This document shows, one piece after another, positions 15,166 through 22,941 of a DNA stretch of 24,390 nucleotides. The notes beneath the pieces are model-generated. The model worked only from the letters and a program-made list of their open reading frames with translations. It had not been told where the DNA came from and searched no databases. The DNA is from CAXGTL01 sp964012725. GTDB taxonomy: Archaea; Nanobdellota; Nanobdellia; Woesearchaeales; CAXGTL01. Numbering within the stretch: position 1 is the stretch's first letter; each line of letters opens with the position of its first letter. The stretch spans positions 1-24,390 of the forward strand of contig CAXGTL010000016.1 in NCBI GenBank assembly GCA_964012725.1, in the 5' to 3' direction. Position numbers and translations under genes: made by a program.

Positions 15166-15804
15166 TCAAAATAAATAATTTGTTGTGTTACAATCATTGG
15201 GAAATCTTTCATGTTTTTCATAATATTCCATAGATTTTTTTGCATCCCATGAAATGTTGACATGTTTGGATAATTCTACAGAGTCTTCTAATTTTTTTTG
15301 CATTGATAAATAAACTGCTTTAATTCTCTCTTCATGATTCTTGGGATTAATATTCTTAACAGCATTTTCAGCAAAAGATTTTATTTTATCATTATATTCA
15401 AAAGGATTTTCTACTGTAACCCCATATTTTAAATACCAATAAAAAAATAATGTTTTTAGTTGATAAGAATCTTGTGGATCTCTTTTAAATCCAAACTTAT
15501 TAAATATTTTATATTCTTCTTTACCAATTCTTGTTTTTTGTTTAATATATTCATCTTGAGAAAAAACTTGGTCAATAGTTGCTGTTTGTTTAGATGTAAC
15601 ATTTTGGGTAACTTGTGTTAATTCAGTACTAACAACATCATCAATACTTTGTGAATTACTTCTTTGAATAGTAATTCTAGGAATAACAAAATTTTGAGTA
15701 TGACTTTCACCACGAAATGCATTGATTATATAAGAAAGTGAAAAAATCACTGTTGTTAATAAAAGGATTATACCTAAAATTGATTTTCTTCCCACATTTA
15801 CCAT
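15166..15804 (-). CDS. Transglutaminase-like protein, N-terminal half (Cys), membrane-anchored
   Basis: A 212-aa product with an N-terminal signal-anchor (about 9-29, ILGIILLLTTVIFSLSYII). A Ser/Thr/Gln-rich linker (about 47-80) and a helical domain follow, ending in FPNDCNTTNYLF with the likely catalytic Cys205 (compare GDCxxxA in transglutaminase-like enzymes). It then stops at TGA, in frame with the His/Asp half. The domain should face outside the cell. ATG 15804 is chosen over the start at 15900, since a TATA box lies 28 bp upstream and the longer form would run through that promoter and the end of the methylthiotransferase gene. Could be a nonsense-disrupted pseudogene, a natural two-chain enzyme or a read-through product. 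Confidence 0.65.
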   Translation of the reverse strand: MVNVGRKSILGIILLLTTVIFSLSYIINAFRGESHTQNFVIPRITIQRSNSQSIDDVVSTELTQVTQNVTSKQTATIDQVFSQDEYIKQKTRIGKEEYKIFNKFGFKRDPQDSYQLKTLFFYWYLKYGVTVENPFEYNDKIKSFAENAVKNINPKNHEERIKAVYLSMQKKLEDSVELSKHVNISWDAKKSMEYYEKHERFPNDCNTTNYLF

Positions 15805-15828
15805 ATCATGAATGTATAGTAAACTAAC

Positions 15829-15837
15829 TATATAAAT
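15829..15837 (-). promoter_or_regulatory. TATA box of the split transglutaminase gene
   Basis: On the minus strand the sequence reads atttatata, centred about 28 bp before ATG 15804, with no SD. The transcript should be leaderless and separate from the methylthiotransferase gene upstream. Confidence 0.5.
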
Positions 15838-15850
15838 GTTTTGTGAGTTA

Positions 15851-17143
15851 TTACTCTTTGGTGAATTTAATTCCACGTAAATCAAACCAAGTAATATCAT
15901 TAATTTTTACTTTAACAACATCACCAACTTTATAATCACCTTTGATAATAATTGGCCTGTATGAATAATTTCTTCCAACAAAAGAATTATCTTTACCAAT
16001 TTCATCAATTAGAATGTCACCAGTCCAATTCATCCATGTTTCATTAACTTTTGATCCAACTTCTTTAAACACTTCAGCTAATTGATGAGATCTTTGCTTT
16101 ATTTGAATACCATCTACTTTATTTTCCATTTGGTGAGCAGAAGTTCCTTTTCTTGACCAAAACTTTGATATATTTAGAACACAAGGTTTTAACCATTTGA
16201 TTAATTCAATTGTATCATTAAAATGTGAAGAACTTTCACCAGGAAAACCACATATTATATCAGTTGATATTGTTATGTCTGGTATTTCTTTTCTTAATTT
16301 CTCAATTACTAATTTAAAATCTTCAACACTATATTTACGATTCATATTAGATAAAACTTTATTATTACCAGATTGTACAGGCAAGTGTATAAACTTAAAC
16401 ATTTTATCAGACTTAAAAACAGAAATTAAGTCATCAACAAATGCCAAAGCATGGTTTGGGTTAATCATTCCAAGTCGAACTTTAAAGTCACCTTTAATCT
16501 TTACTATTTCCAATAATAATTCACATACATTTGTTCCTATATCATAACCATATGCACCTGTATCCTGTGCAGTTATCCATATTTCTTTAACTCCAGACTT
16601 AACTGCAGACATTGCTTGTTCAATAATTGCATCTGGTGAATAAGACACTAAACCACCTCTTGCTTTTTTAACAATACAATATGCACATGCACCTAAACAT
16701 CCTGCACATATTGGAATGATTTCAATTATTTTATTCTTACGAACTTTTGGTAAATTTAATCTAGGGTTTGTGTCATCTGATACTAAATGCACAATATTTC
16801 CTTTAACACTTTCTTCAACAACAGAATCTATTTGTGAAACATTTTTTGGAGAAACAAGAGAATATTGTAATAATTCCTTAGGATTTGTCTTTGTTATACA
16901 TCCACTAACAATAACTTTTTTACCCAATTCATCACCTTTCTTAATAAACTTTAATACATTTCTTTCACTTGGTCCTTTAACAATGCATGTATTGACAATA
17001 ACAATATCAGCATTATCAATTCTATTCATATCATTAACATCATCAACCACATTATACCCAGCTTTAACCAAAACACCTGCCATTACTTCAGAATCTGATC
17101 TGTTTACAGCACAGCCGAATGTTTTTATGTAGATTTTAGTCAT
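15851..17143 (-). CDS. tRNA t6A methylthiotransferase (CDKAL1/MtaB-like)
   Basis: A radical-SAM enzyme that adds a methylthio group to t6A37 of ANN-decoding tRNAs (archaeal/eukaryal eMtaB branch). The 430 aa include an N-terminal UPF0004 domain with cluster cysteines C11 (TFGCAVN), C53 (VNTCIVKGPSE) and C82 (SGC). The radical-SAM triad C149-x3-C153-x2-C156 (CLGACAYC) follows, and a C-terminal TRAM domain covers about 370-430. The GPSER context and length favour the CDKAL1-like branch over MiaB. ATG 17143 lies 27-28 bp after a TATA box (17167-17174), so the message is probably leaderless. Confidence 0.92.
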   Translation of the reverse strand: MTKIYIKTFGCAVNRSDSEVMAGVLVKAGYNVVDDVNDMNRIDNADIVIVNTCIVKGPSERNVLKFIKKGDELGKKVIVSGCITKTNPKELLQYSLVSPKNVSQIDSVVEESVKGNIVHLVSDDTNPRLNLPKVRKNKIIEIIPICAGCLGACAYCIVKKARGGLVSYSPDAIIEQAMSAVKSGVKEIWITAQDTGAYGYDIGTNVCELLLEIVKIKGDFKVRLGMINPNHALAFVDDLISVFKSDKMFKFIHLPVQSGNNKVLSNMNRKYSVEDFKLVIEKLRKEIPDITISTDIICGFPGESSSHFNDTIELIKWLKPCVLNISKFWSRKGTSAHQMENKVDGIQIKQRSHQLAEVFKEVGSKVNETWMNWTGDILIDEIGKDNSFVGRNYSYRPIIIKGDYKVGDVVKVKINDITWFDLRGIKFTKE

Positions 17144-17166
17144 TGACTTAGGAAATTATGTTATTA

Positions 17167-17174
17167 ATATAAAT
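17167..17174 (-). promoter_or_regulatory. TATA box of the methylthiotransferase gene
   Basis: On the minus strand the octamer reads atttatat, centred 27-28 bp before ATG 17143 with no SD between. It diverges from the TATA box of the HPF-like gene (tttataaa, about 17193-17200). Confidence 0.45.
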
Positions 17175-17255
17175 GTTATCTAAAAACAACAACTTTTATA
17201 AACCACATTCACATAGACCATCATATAGCAATGTTATGTAGGAGGTGTAGATAAT

Positions 17256-17567
17256 ATGATAGATAATGAAGAAATTCTTAAATTAGGTGGAAACATAGAA
17301 TTATCAGGTTTTAAATCTTTAAACGGTGGACAAATGATAATCTTAAAAAAAATTATAGGTAATTATGCTAGAAGCTTTGCAGACAAATCAGAAAATTTTG
17401 AATTACTAAGTGTAAATATGAAGACTGTTCATGAAAGAGAAACATCAGAATTATTTGAAATACACGCAAAACTCATTGATAATGGTAAACACACAACATC
17501 ACAAATTACAGATAGGAATATATTTGTAGCAGTTGATACTGTTTTAAAAAAATTAGAGGTGCAATAA
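17256..17567 (+). CDS. HPF/RaiA-like ribosome-binding protein, putative
   Basis: A 103-aa protein whose layout matches the S30EA/HPF fold (beta-alpha-beta-beta-beta-alpha). A first strand NIELSGF (about 13-19) is followed by a basic helix MIILKKIIGNYARSF (about 27-41), strands at ELLSVNMKTVH and LFEIHAKLI, and a closing helix NIFVAVDTVLKKLE (about 88-101), which resembles the DMYAAIDxxxxKLE end of that family. Bacterial HPF/RaiA bind the 30S decoding site and idle the ribosome, and a similar role here is inference. ATG 17256 has a near-perfect GGAGGTG Shine-Dalgarno site. The next gene starts 1 bp after the stop. Confidence 0.6.
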   Translation: MIDNEEILKLGGNIELSGFKSLNGGQMIILKKIIGNYARSFADKSENFELLSVNMKTVHERETSELFEIHAKLIDNGKHTTSQITDRNIFVAVDTVLKKLEVQ

Positions 17568-17568
17568 T

Positions 17569-17850
17569 ATGGCAGATTTGAATGCAACATTACAAATTTT
17601 AGAACCAATCATTGGTCCATTAAACCAATTCATTGGTATAATACAATATTTAGTAGGTGGAATCTTTGGTTTATACTTGATTCTTGTAATCTTAAGATGG
17701 TATGAATCCAGACGTTTAGCAAGTATGATGAGAGATGTCAAAGATCAGTTAGTTGCTTTGAACACTCATTTTGGTGTAAAAGTTAAAGAAAGACCTGTTA
17801 AGTCCAAAATAAATCAAATTAAAAAAGCAATGAAAAGTAAAAAGAAATAG
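17569..17850 (+). CDS. One-TM basic membrane protein
   Basis: A 93-aa protein with one strong hydrophobic segment (about 22-43, IGIIQYLVGGIFGLYLILVILR). It is followed by a probable coiled or amphipathic helix (about 44-70) and a highly basic C-terminus ending KKAMKSKKK. By the positive-inside rule the basic end is cytoplasmic. No family name is known to me. Its GAGGTG Shine-Dalgarno site is formed by the last codons of the HPF-like gene and the gap is 1 bp, so the two proteins are surely made together. A membrane anchor for ribosomes or for the HPF-like partner would fit the basic tail but is speculative. Confidence 0.75.
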   Translation: MADLNATLQILEPIIGPLNQFIGIIQYLVGGIFGLYLILVILRWYESRRLASMMRDVKDQLVALNTHFGVKVKERPVKSKINQIKKAMKSKKK

Positions 17851-17864
17851 TTATAATAGCAAAT

Positions 17865-19568
17865 ATGAACTTCAAACAAAACATTATAGATGAAATAAAG
17901 AATATAACAAAAGCAGAATCAATCAAAATAGAAATCCCACCAGACTCAAAATTAGGAGACTTTGCTGTACCTTGTTTTCAATTTTCCAAATTATTGAAAA
18001 AAGATCCAAATAAAATAGCAGAAAACTTAAAGTTTGAATTAAAAGACAATATTAAAGGAATTTCTGATATTAAAGTAGCTGGTCCTTATATTAATTTTTT
18101 TGTTAATAAAATAATTCTTGCAGAGATTATATTAAAACAAATAAACAAAGAAAAACAAAAATATGGCAAAACAAATGATTCTAAACTTAAAGTTTTAATA
18201 GAATCACCTGCACCAAATACAAACAAACCTTTACATTTGGGTCATGTAAGGAACATGCTTTTGGGAAATGCTTTAGTTGATTTAAACAAAGCAATTGGTA
18301 ATAAAACTTATAGAGTTGATGTTGTTAATGATCGTGGCATCCATATTTGTAAATCAATGCTTGCATATCATAAGTTTGGTGAAAATAAAGAACCTGATAA
18401 AAAATCTGATCATTTTGTTGGAGATTTTTATGTTCTTTATTCAAAAAAATTACAACACCATCCTGAAATGGAACAAGAAATTAAAGAAATGTTAAGAAAA
18501 TGGGAACAAAATGATAAACAAGTAAAAGATTTATGGAAAAAAATGAATGATTGGGCATTGAAAGGTTTTAAACAAACTTATGAAACATATGGAGTTGAAT
18601 TTGATAAAGTTTATTATGAAAGCGATCATTATGTAGGTGGAAGGGATATAATTTTAAAAGCATTAGACAAAGGAGTTTTTGAAAAAGATGAAGATAATAA
18701 CATTATAATTGACTTAGAAAAACAAAAGTTAGGTAAAAAAGTAGTTTTAAGATCAGACAATACATCAATATACATTACACAAGATATTGCTTTAGCAGAT
18801 TTAAGATACAAAGATTATAAAATGGATAAAATGGTTTATGTTGTTGGTAGTGAACAAATTTATCATTTTAAAGTATTATTTGAAATTTTAAAAAGATTAG
18901 AATACAAATTTGCACCAAATTGTTACCACCTTGCATATGGTATGGTTGAATTACCTGAGGGTAAGATGAAGTCTAGGGAAGGAACAGTTGTAGATGCTGA
19001 TGACTTAGCAGATGATATGAAAAATTTATCAAAACAAGAAATTATAAAAAGACACCAAAACTTAGATGAACAAGAAATTAATAAAAGATCAGAACAAATT
19101 AGTATGGGCGCTATTAAATTCTTTATGTTAAAATATGATCCTATGAAAGATTTCACTTATGATCCTAAAAAATCATTAGACTTTGAAGGAGAAACTGGTC
19201 CATATGTACAATATGCACATGCCAGAATTTGTTCAATATTAAGAAAAGCACAAAAACAAAACATAAAACTTGAATTAAAAATAAATTTTGGATTACTTAG
19301 TCATGAAACAGAGCATAAATTAATTACATTATTATCAAATTTTGAAAACATAATAATAAGTTCAGCAGAGCATCATAAACCATCTACTTTATGCAGATAT
19401 TTACTTGACATAGCTCAAACATTTAATGAATTTTATCACAAATGTGTTGTTTTAGACAAAGATAAACCAGAAATAACTAAATCAAGGCTATTGCTTTCTG
19501 ACTGTGTAAGGCAAGTATTAGAAAATGGGTTGGGATTATTAGGAATAGAAGCTCCGAGTAGTATGTGA
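17865..19568 (+). CDS. argS: Arginyl-tRNA synthetase
   Basis: A class I synthetase charging tRNA-Arg, 567 aa, a normal length. The N-terminal Add-1 domain (1-105) includes KLGDFAVPCFQFSKLLKK. HIGH is HLGH (124-127) after SPAPNTNKP, and KMSKS is KMKSR (367-371). A C-terminal DALR-type anticodon-binding domain (about 450-567) ends LLGIEAPSSM, close to the usual LGIxAPxxM finish. That ending confirms that the TGA stop at 19566-19568 is read as a stop. It lies 14 bp after the one-TM gene with no clear SD, probably at the end of the HPF-like operon. Confidence 0.96.
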   Translation: MNFKQNIIDEIKNITKAESIKIEIPPDSKLGDFAVPCFQFSKLLKKDPNKIAENLKFELKDNIKGISDIKVAGPYINFFVNKIILAEIILKQINKEKQKYGKTNDSKLKVLIESPAPNTNKPLHLGHVRNMLLGNALVDLNKAIGNKTYRVDVVNDRGIHICKSMLAYHKFGENKEPDKKSDHFVGDFYVLYSKKLQHHPEMEQEIKEMLRKWEQNDKQVKDLWKKMNDWALKGFKQTYETYGVEFDKVYYESDHYVGGRDIILKALDKGVFEKDEDNNIIIDLEKQKLGKKVVLRSDNTSIYITQDIALADLRYKDYKMDKMVYVVGSEQIYHFKVLFEILKRLEYKFAPNCYHLAYGMVELPEGKMKSREGTVVDADDLADDMKNLSKQEIIKRHQNLDEQEINKRSEQISMGAIKFFMLKYDPMKDFTYDPKKSLDFEGETGPYVQYAHARICSILRKAQKQNIKLELKINFGLLSHETEHKLITLLSNFENIIISSAEHHKPSTLCRYLLDIAQTFNEFYHKCVVLDKDKPEITKSRLLLSDCVRQVLENGLGLLGIEAPSSM

Positions 19569-19608
19569 TATTAGATTTTATTTTATAAATTAAATAATCT
19601 ACCATAAA

Positions 19609-19848
19609 TTAATGCATATTTTTATGTAAATATTGTTTAGGGCCTAATTTTACTTGAAATATTCTTCCAGATCCATCATTGGTATTAAAAAGTCCTTCAT
19701 TAGCATTTGTTTTAACTTCTAAATCACTTGGATCATCAAATACATCTCTAATTTGTTTTTTATTTATAGGGTTTGTATAGAAATCAGCTACAATACTAGC
19801 TACTTTATCAGGATGTATATCTGAACTATAATCATTATTTTCATACAT
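19609..19848 (-). CDS. Unknown 79-aa protein
   Basis: A 79-aa hydrophilic protein, rich in Asp and Asn, without membrane segments. IHPDKVASIVADFYTNPINK (about 11-30) may form a helix, and the C-terminal part has strand-like FQVKLGP. No family recognised. Supported by a GGGGGTT Shine-Dalgarno site 7 bp before the ATG, a TATA-like stretch near 19883-19892 and normal codon use. Convergent with argS, about 40 bp away. Confidence 0.6.
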   Translation of the reverse strand: MYENNDYSSDIHPDKVASIVADFYTNPINKKQIRDVFDDPSDLEVKTNANEGLFNTNDGSGRIFQVKLGPKQYLHKNMH

Positions 19849-19933
19849 AATTTTAACCCCCTTATTTTATGTATAATGCTTAATTTAAATATATTTGTAT
19901 ATTGAGGTAATATGTTTATTTAAACTTATGCTG

Positions 19934-19947
19934 TTACTTATAAGTAA
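19934..19947. repeat. 14-bp perfect palindrome
   Basis: ttacttataagtaa is fully self-complementary. It sits in the divergent region between the 79-aa gene and the 490-aa gene, about 120 bp before the promoter of the latter. An operator for a small dimeric regulator is possible. It is AT-rich, so weight it modestly. Confidence 0.4.
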
Positions 19948-19991
19948 GAAAAAACAAAACATTTATATACTATTTAATACTTCTTTATAAC

Positions 19992-20004
19992 TAGTCAGTG
20001 ACTA
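19992..20004. repeat. 13-bp odd palindrome (TAGTCA-g-TGACTA)
   Basis: Arms tagtca and tgacta flank a single base. This is more GC-rich than its surroundings and about 53 bp upstream of the TATA box at 20057-20064, a plausible activator or repressor site. It is the second palindrome in the same 241-bp gap (19849-20089). Apart from these and the two promoters nothing else is seen there. Confidence 0.45.
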
Positions 20005-20056
20005 ATAACAAACGTGGCAAAAATATCCAAAAACCATACATAAAACAACCAAAAAG

Positions 20057-20064
20057 TATATAAA
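20057..20064 (+). promoter_or_regulatory. TATA box of the 490-aa gene, leaderless
   Basis: The octamer tatataaa is centred 29-30 bp before ATG 20090 with no SD, so the message is predicted to begin at or near the start codon. Confidence 0.5.
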
Positions 20065-20089
20065 CCAGTATAGGTATTAGTATATTAAT

Positions 20090-21562
20090 ATGGTGTTTAA
20101 GGTGTTTGAACAAATGAAAAAACGTAAATTTAGGGGTATTGTTAAAAATGAGGTCTCTTTTGGAGTTCCAACTAATCCTAATTCTCAAGATATTGAAAAA
20201 AGAACATTTGTAGAAGCATTAAATGCTATTGTTTATGGATTACATAAAGATCCAAATTTAGCAAAACTTAAAGAAAATACTTGTTTATTCTCAAGTGTAG
20301 ATAATTTATCTCCTGAGAAAACAAGATTACTTAATCAAGTTCAATTAGAACAACTTGTTTTAGATTCAGATAATACTATTGAAGAATACCATAAAGTTAT
20401 ACAAACTGAAAATTTAGAACAATATCTACCTGAAGGTTATTGGTTAATGGATGAAAAAATTTTTTGGGATGCTCTTCATTCAGATAAAACAACTATAGAT
20501 TTTGAAAATAAATTAAAAATATTTATGAATCATTATATTAGTATAGTTAATCAATCAGTAATAGGTAATAAAAGAATATGTAAAGAATATTTAGATCAAG
20601 TTATAAGCCTTTTAGAAGAAACTCTTACTTTAACTGGTTATGATCGTTTTATTATAAAAGATGATAATCTTGTAGCTGCAATTAGAACATTAAATGAAAA
20701 ATTAAAACAAAAAGATCCTTCTTTAACTTATTTTGCAAAAGTACTTATGACTGTAGGAGCAAAAAGTTCATCTGGGGACACAGAAGAATGTATTGATCTT
20801 GATGCTAGAAATAGGCAAGGTAAAGAAATAATTGCAGGACAAATGACTAGAAATTTAAAGTCTTTATTAAGTTCAAAATATAGTCTTACAAAACAGGAAT
20901 TAGAAAAAGGTCAAGATTTTAGACCTGTAACTGTAGCTGAAAGAAAAGAAATTTTAAACATATATGAAAGATCATTAGCTTCTCATATTCCCAGTAGATT
21001 AGAAGCAATAAGAATGTTTGCAAAAGGTTCTATTGTATCTGAAAAAAGGGAAGTAGGGTCAAAACTTTCTATGTTTCACTTAGGAAGACAATTCATGTCA
21101 TTAAAAGAAAAAAATGAAGTTGCAGACATGTTAATTCCTTATATTTGGCAAGCAACTGATTTATATCCTAAGAATGGAAGATGTGAAGATGCTGCACAAG
21201 CTTTATGTTTATCTTATATGACTTGTATGGGTTTAATTAATTTATTTAAAATGGCACTACCAACTAAAAAATGGCAAAATCTTTTAAAAGATCAAATAGA
21301 TAGAAATTATCCTGCATTTTTTGGACATGTTGGTTATCTTAAACAAAAAACAGGAGAAATGAAAACACATGATCATATAATTCCAATAATGTATAAACAT
21401 GAAATTCAAAATGCTTATAGTTCTAGAGATATTCCTATCCCTTATATTAGTGTTAAAGATGCTGATAAAGTTTTAAATGGATCAGATTCTTCTGAAGACT
21501 TATCTTTTGATAAATTTGATAATCTTAAACAAGATTTAATTGCAAGATTAAGCCAAGCTTAA
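20090..21562 (+). CDS. Unknown 490-aa protein, possible Cys-His enzyme
   Basis: A 490-aa soluble, mostly helical protein with no recognised family. Residues 362-381 (NGRCEDAAQALCLSYMTCMG) resemble the Cys-helix of transglutaminase/cysteine-protease folds (compare GDCEDxAxAL), with His at 413, 427 and 429 downstream as candidates for the second catalytic residue. The resemblance is short and may be chance. No transmembrane segment or signal peptide is seen. It has its own promoter with two palindromes upstream and is followed by rnhB, which also has its own TATA box. Codon use resembles that of the kinase-like 572-aa gene. Confidence 0.7.
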   Translation: MVFKVFEQMKKRKFRGIVKNEVSFGVPTNPNSQDIEKRTFVEALNAIVYGLHKDPNLAKLKENTCLFSSVDNLSPEKTRLLNQVQLEQLVLDSDNTIEEYHKVIQTENLEQYLPEGYWLMDEKIFWDALHSDKTTIDFENKLKIFMNHYISIVNQSVIGNKRICKEYLDQVISLLEETLTLTGYDRFIIKDDNLVAAIRTLNEKLKQKDPSLTYFAKVLMTVGAKSSSGDTEECIDLDARNRQGKEIIAGQMTRNLKSLLSSKYSLTKQELEKGQDFRPVTVAERKEILNIYERSLASHIPSRLEAIRMFAKGSIVSEKREVGSKLSMFHLGRQFMSLKEKNEVADMLIPYIWQATDLYPKNGRCEDAAQALCLSYMTCMGLINLFKMALPTKKWQNLLKDQIDRNYPAFFGHVGYLKQKTGEMKTHDHIIPIMYKHEIQNAYSSRDIPIPYISVKDADKVLNGSDSSEDLSFDKFDNLKQDLIARLSQA

Positions 21563-21567
21563 TTAAA

Positions 21568-21575
21568 TTTATAAA
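21568..21575 (+). promoter_or_regulatory. TATA box of rnhB, leaderless
   Basis: The octamer tttataaa is centred 30 bp before ATG 21602 without an SD between, and lies only a few bp after the previous stop codon. It fits the leaderless class seen elsewhere in the window. Confidence 0.5.
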
Positions 21576-21601
21576 CACAAACTTATTTTCTTCTTATTAT
21601 C

Positions 21602-22258
21602 ATGCCAAAAACAATAGCAATTGACGAAGCAGGAAGAGGACCAGTAATAGGACCATTAGTAATAACAGGAGTTCTTGTTGATGACAAAGATTTAGACAAA
21701 CTAAAAGCAATTGGTGTAAAAGATTCTAAATTAATTCAAAAACATAAAAGAAAAGCAATGCTTAACCAAATTAAAGACATTATTCTTGATTATAAAACCA
21801 TAATTGTGACAGCAGAAGAACTTAATCAAAGCATGAAAACAATTAATTTAAATCAAATAGAAGCAATAAAAGCAGCAGAAATCATTAATCATTTTAATAA
21901 AATCGATGTAGATACTGCAATCATTGATTGTCCATCACCTAATATTGGTGCATACAAGTTTTATATAAAAAAACAATTGGAAAGAGAGATAGACTTAAGA
22001 CCTGAACATAAAGCAGACATGAACTATGTTTCTGTTGGAGCTGCTTCAATCATTGCAAAAACCACTAGGGATGATGAAGTAAAGAAACTTAGGGATTCAG
22101 TTGGCACAGACTTTGGCTCTGGTTACACATCTGATCCAAAGACACAAGCTTTTCTTAAAGATAACTTTGATAAATACCCAAACCTCTTCAGAAAGCGATG
22201 GAAAACATGGAAAACATTAGACATGGCTAAGAAACAAAGTAAATTGGGAGATTTCTAA
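21602..22258 (+). CDS. rnhB: Ribonuclease HII
   Basis: Removes RNA from RNA-DNA hybrids and cuts at single ribonucleotides in DNA. The 218-aa length is typical of archaeal RNase HII. Catalytic residues are visible as D8 and E9 in IDEAGRGP, D109 in IIDCPSP and D139 in HKADMNYVSVGAASIIAK, with the family GSGYTSDP near 173-180. The 3' end overlaps the convergent M50 protease gene by 4 bp. The ATG is fixed by a TATA box 30 bp upstream. Confidence 0.96.
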   Translation: MPKTIAIDEAGRGPVIGPLVITGVLVDDKDLDKLKAIGVKDSKLIQKHKRKAMLNQIKDIILDYKTIIVTAEELNQSMKTINLNQIEAIKAAEIINHFNKIDVDTAIIDCPSPNIGAYKFYIKKQLEREIDLRPEHKADMNYVSVGAASIIAKTTRDDEVKKLRDSVGTDFGSGYTSDPKTQAFLKDNFDKYPNLFRKRWKTWKTLDMAKKQSKLGDF

Positions 22259-22899
22259 GCTAACATCTGCACACTTAACAACACCAAACCAAACGCAACA
22301 ATCAATCCATAATAAACCTTATTCCATCTAAGTATCTTGATACCATCAAAATTACCAAATGGTAATAAATTAAACAATCCAAGCCAAGTGTTGATCATAA
22401 AACCATAACCAAACACTATTGCTAAGAAATCAAGACCTTCTAAAGAAACATAAACACTTAGGCCTAGAAACAAAACTGCTAATATCATATTAGTCAAAGG
22501 CCCAGCTAAAGAAATCTTACCATTAATTCTTTTATTAACATAACCAGATATCATTACAGCACCTGGTGCAGCAAACACAATGCCTGCAAAATAAGCAATT
22601 ATTAAAGCAAACCATAACATTGACATGTTTGCTCTGAACTCAGCAAAACATCCATACTTTTGTGCAACAGCTTTGTGAGCTAGTTCATGGAACACAAACC
22701 CTGTACCAACTGCAACCAATGAAATCACTAAGTTTTGCATAAACTCAACAGATAAAATAGAACGAGTTCCAAGTATGAATGCAAATGCCACAGATATAAT
22801 AATCCATGCTTTAAACAAATCATTTATCTCTTTCTCAGATATAGAATATCCAAATACTTTATACTTCTTACCAGCATGTCTGAATGGGTCAATGTGCAT
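22255..22899 (-). CDS. M50 (site-2-type) membrane metalloprotease
   Basis: An intramembrane zinc protease of the S2P/M50 family, 214 aa with about five to six hydrophobic segments. The zinc motif is HELAH (71-75), and the third ligand is Asp185 in LLPFGNFDG (the family NxxPxxxxDG pattern). GPLTN (133-137) is also typical. No PDZ domain is seen, so it belongs to the short archaeal/bacterial group. Substrates are unknown, though such proteases often release anchored regulators. ATG 22899 is preferred over an in-frame TTG at 22914, because a TATA box (22925-22932) is 29-30 bp upstream of it. Confidence 0.9.
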   Translation of the reverse strand: MHIDPFRHAGKKYKVFGYSISEKEINDLFKAWIIISVAFAFILGTRSILSVEFMQNLVISLVAVGTGFVFHELAHKAVAQKYGCFAEFRANMSMLWFALIIAYFAGIVFAAPGAVMISGYVNKRINGKISLAGPLTNMILAVLFLGLSVYVSLEGLDFLAIVFGYGFMINTWLGLFNLLPFGNFDGIKILRWNKVYYGLIVAFGLVLLSVQMLA

Positions 22900-22924
22900 T
22901 GTAATGAATAACAATAACTAATAC

Positions 22925-22932
22925 TATAAATA
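22925..22932 (-). promoter_or_regulatory. TATA box of the M50 protease gene
   Basis: On the minus strand the octamer reads tatttata, centred 29-30 bp before ATG 22899, with no SD. It overlaps the gap just behind the primase-like gene and sets the start of the protease message. Confidence 0.45.
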
Positions 22933-22941
22933 TCTTTGGTA

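Noticed and set aside
15166..15168. Genome-wide reassignment of TGA to an amino acid
   Set aside because: TGA ends metG, argS (after the usual LGIxAPxxM finish), rrp4 and rrp41 at expected lengths, so it is a normal stop here.
15166..15168. Selenocysteine at the TGA of the transglutaminase-like gene
   Set aside because: The residue lies eight positions after the catalytic Cys, where no redox residue is expected. No SECIS-like structure is seen, and the 3' end abuts a convergent gene.
15805..15900. N-terminal extension of the transglutaminase half to 15900
   Set aside because: It overlaps the end of the methylthiotransferase gene and the TATA box, with no SD.
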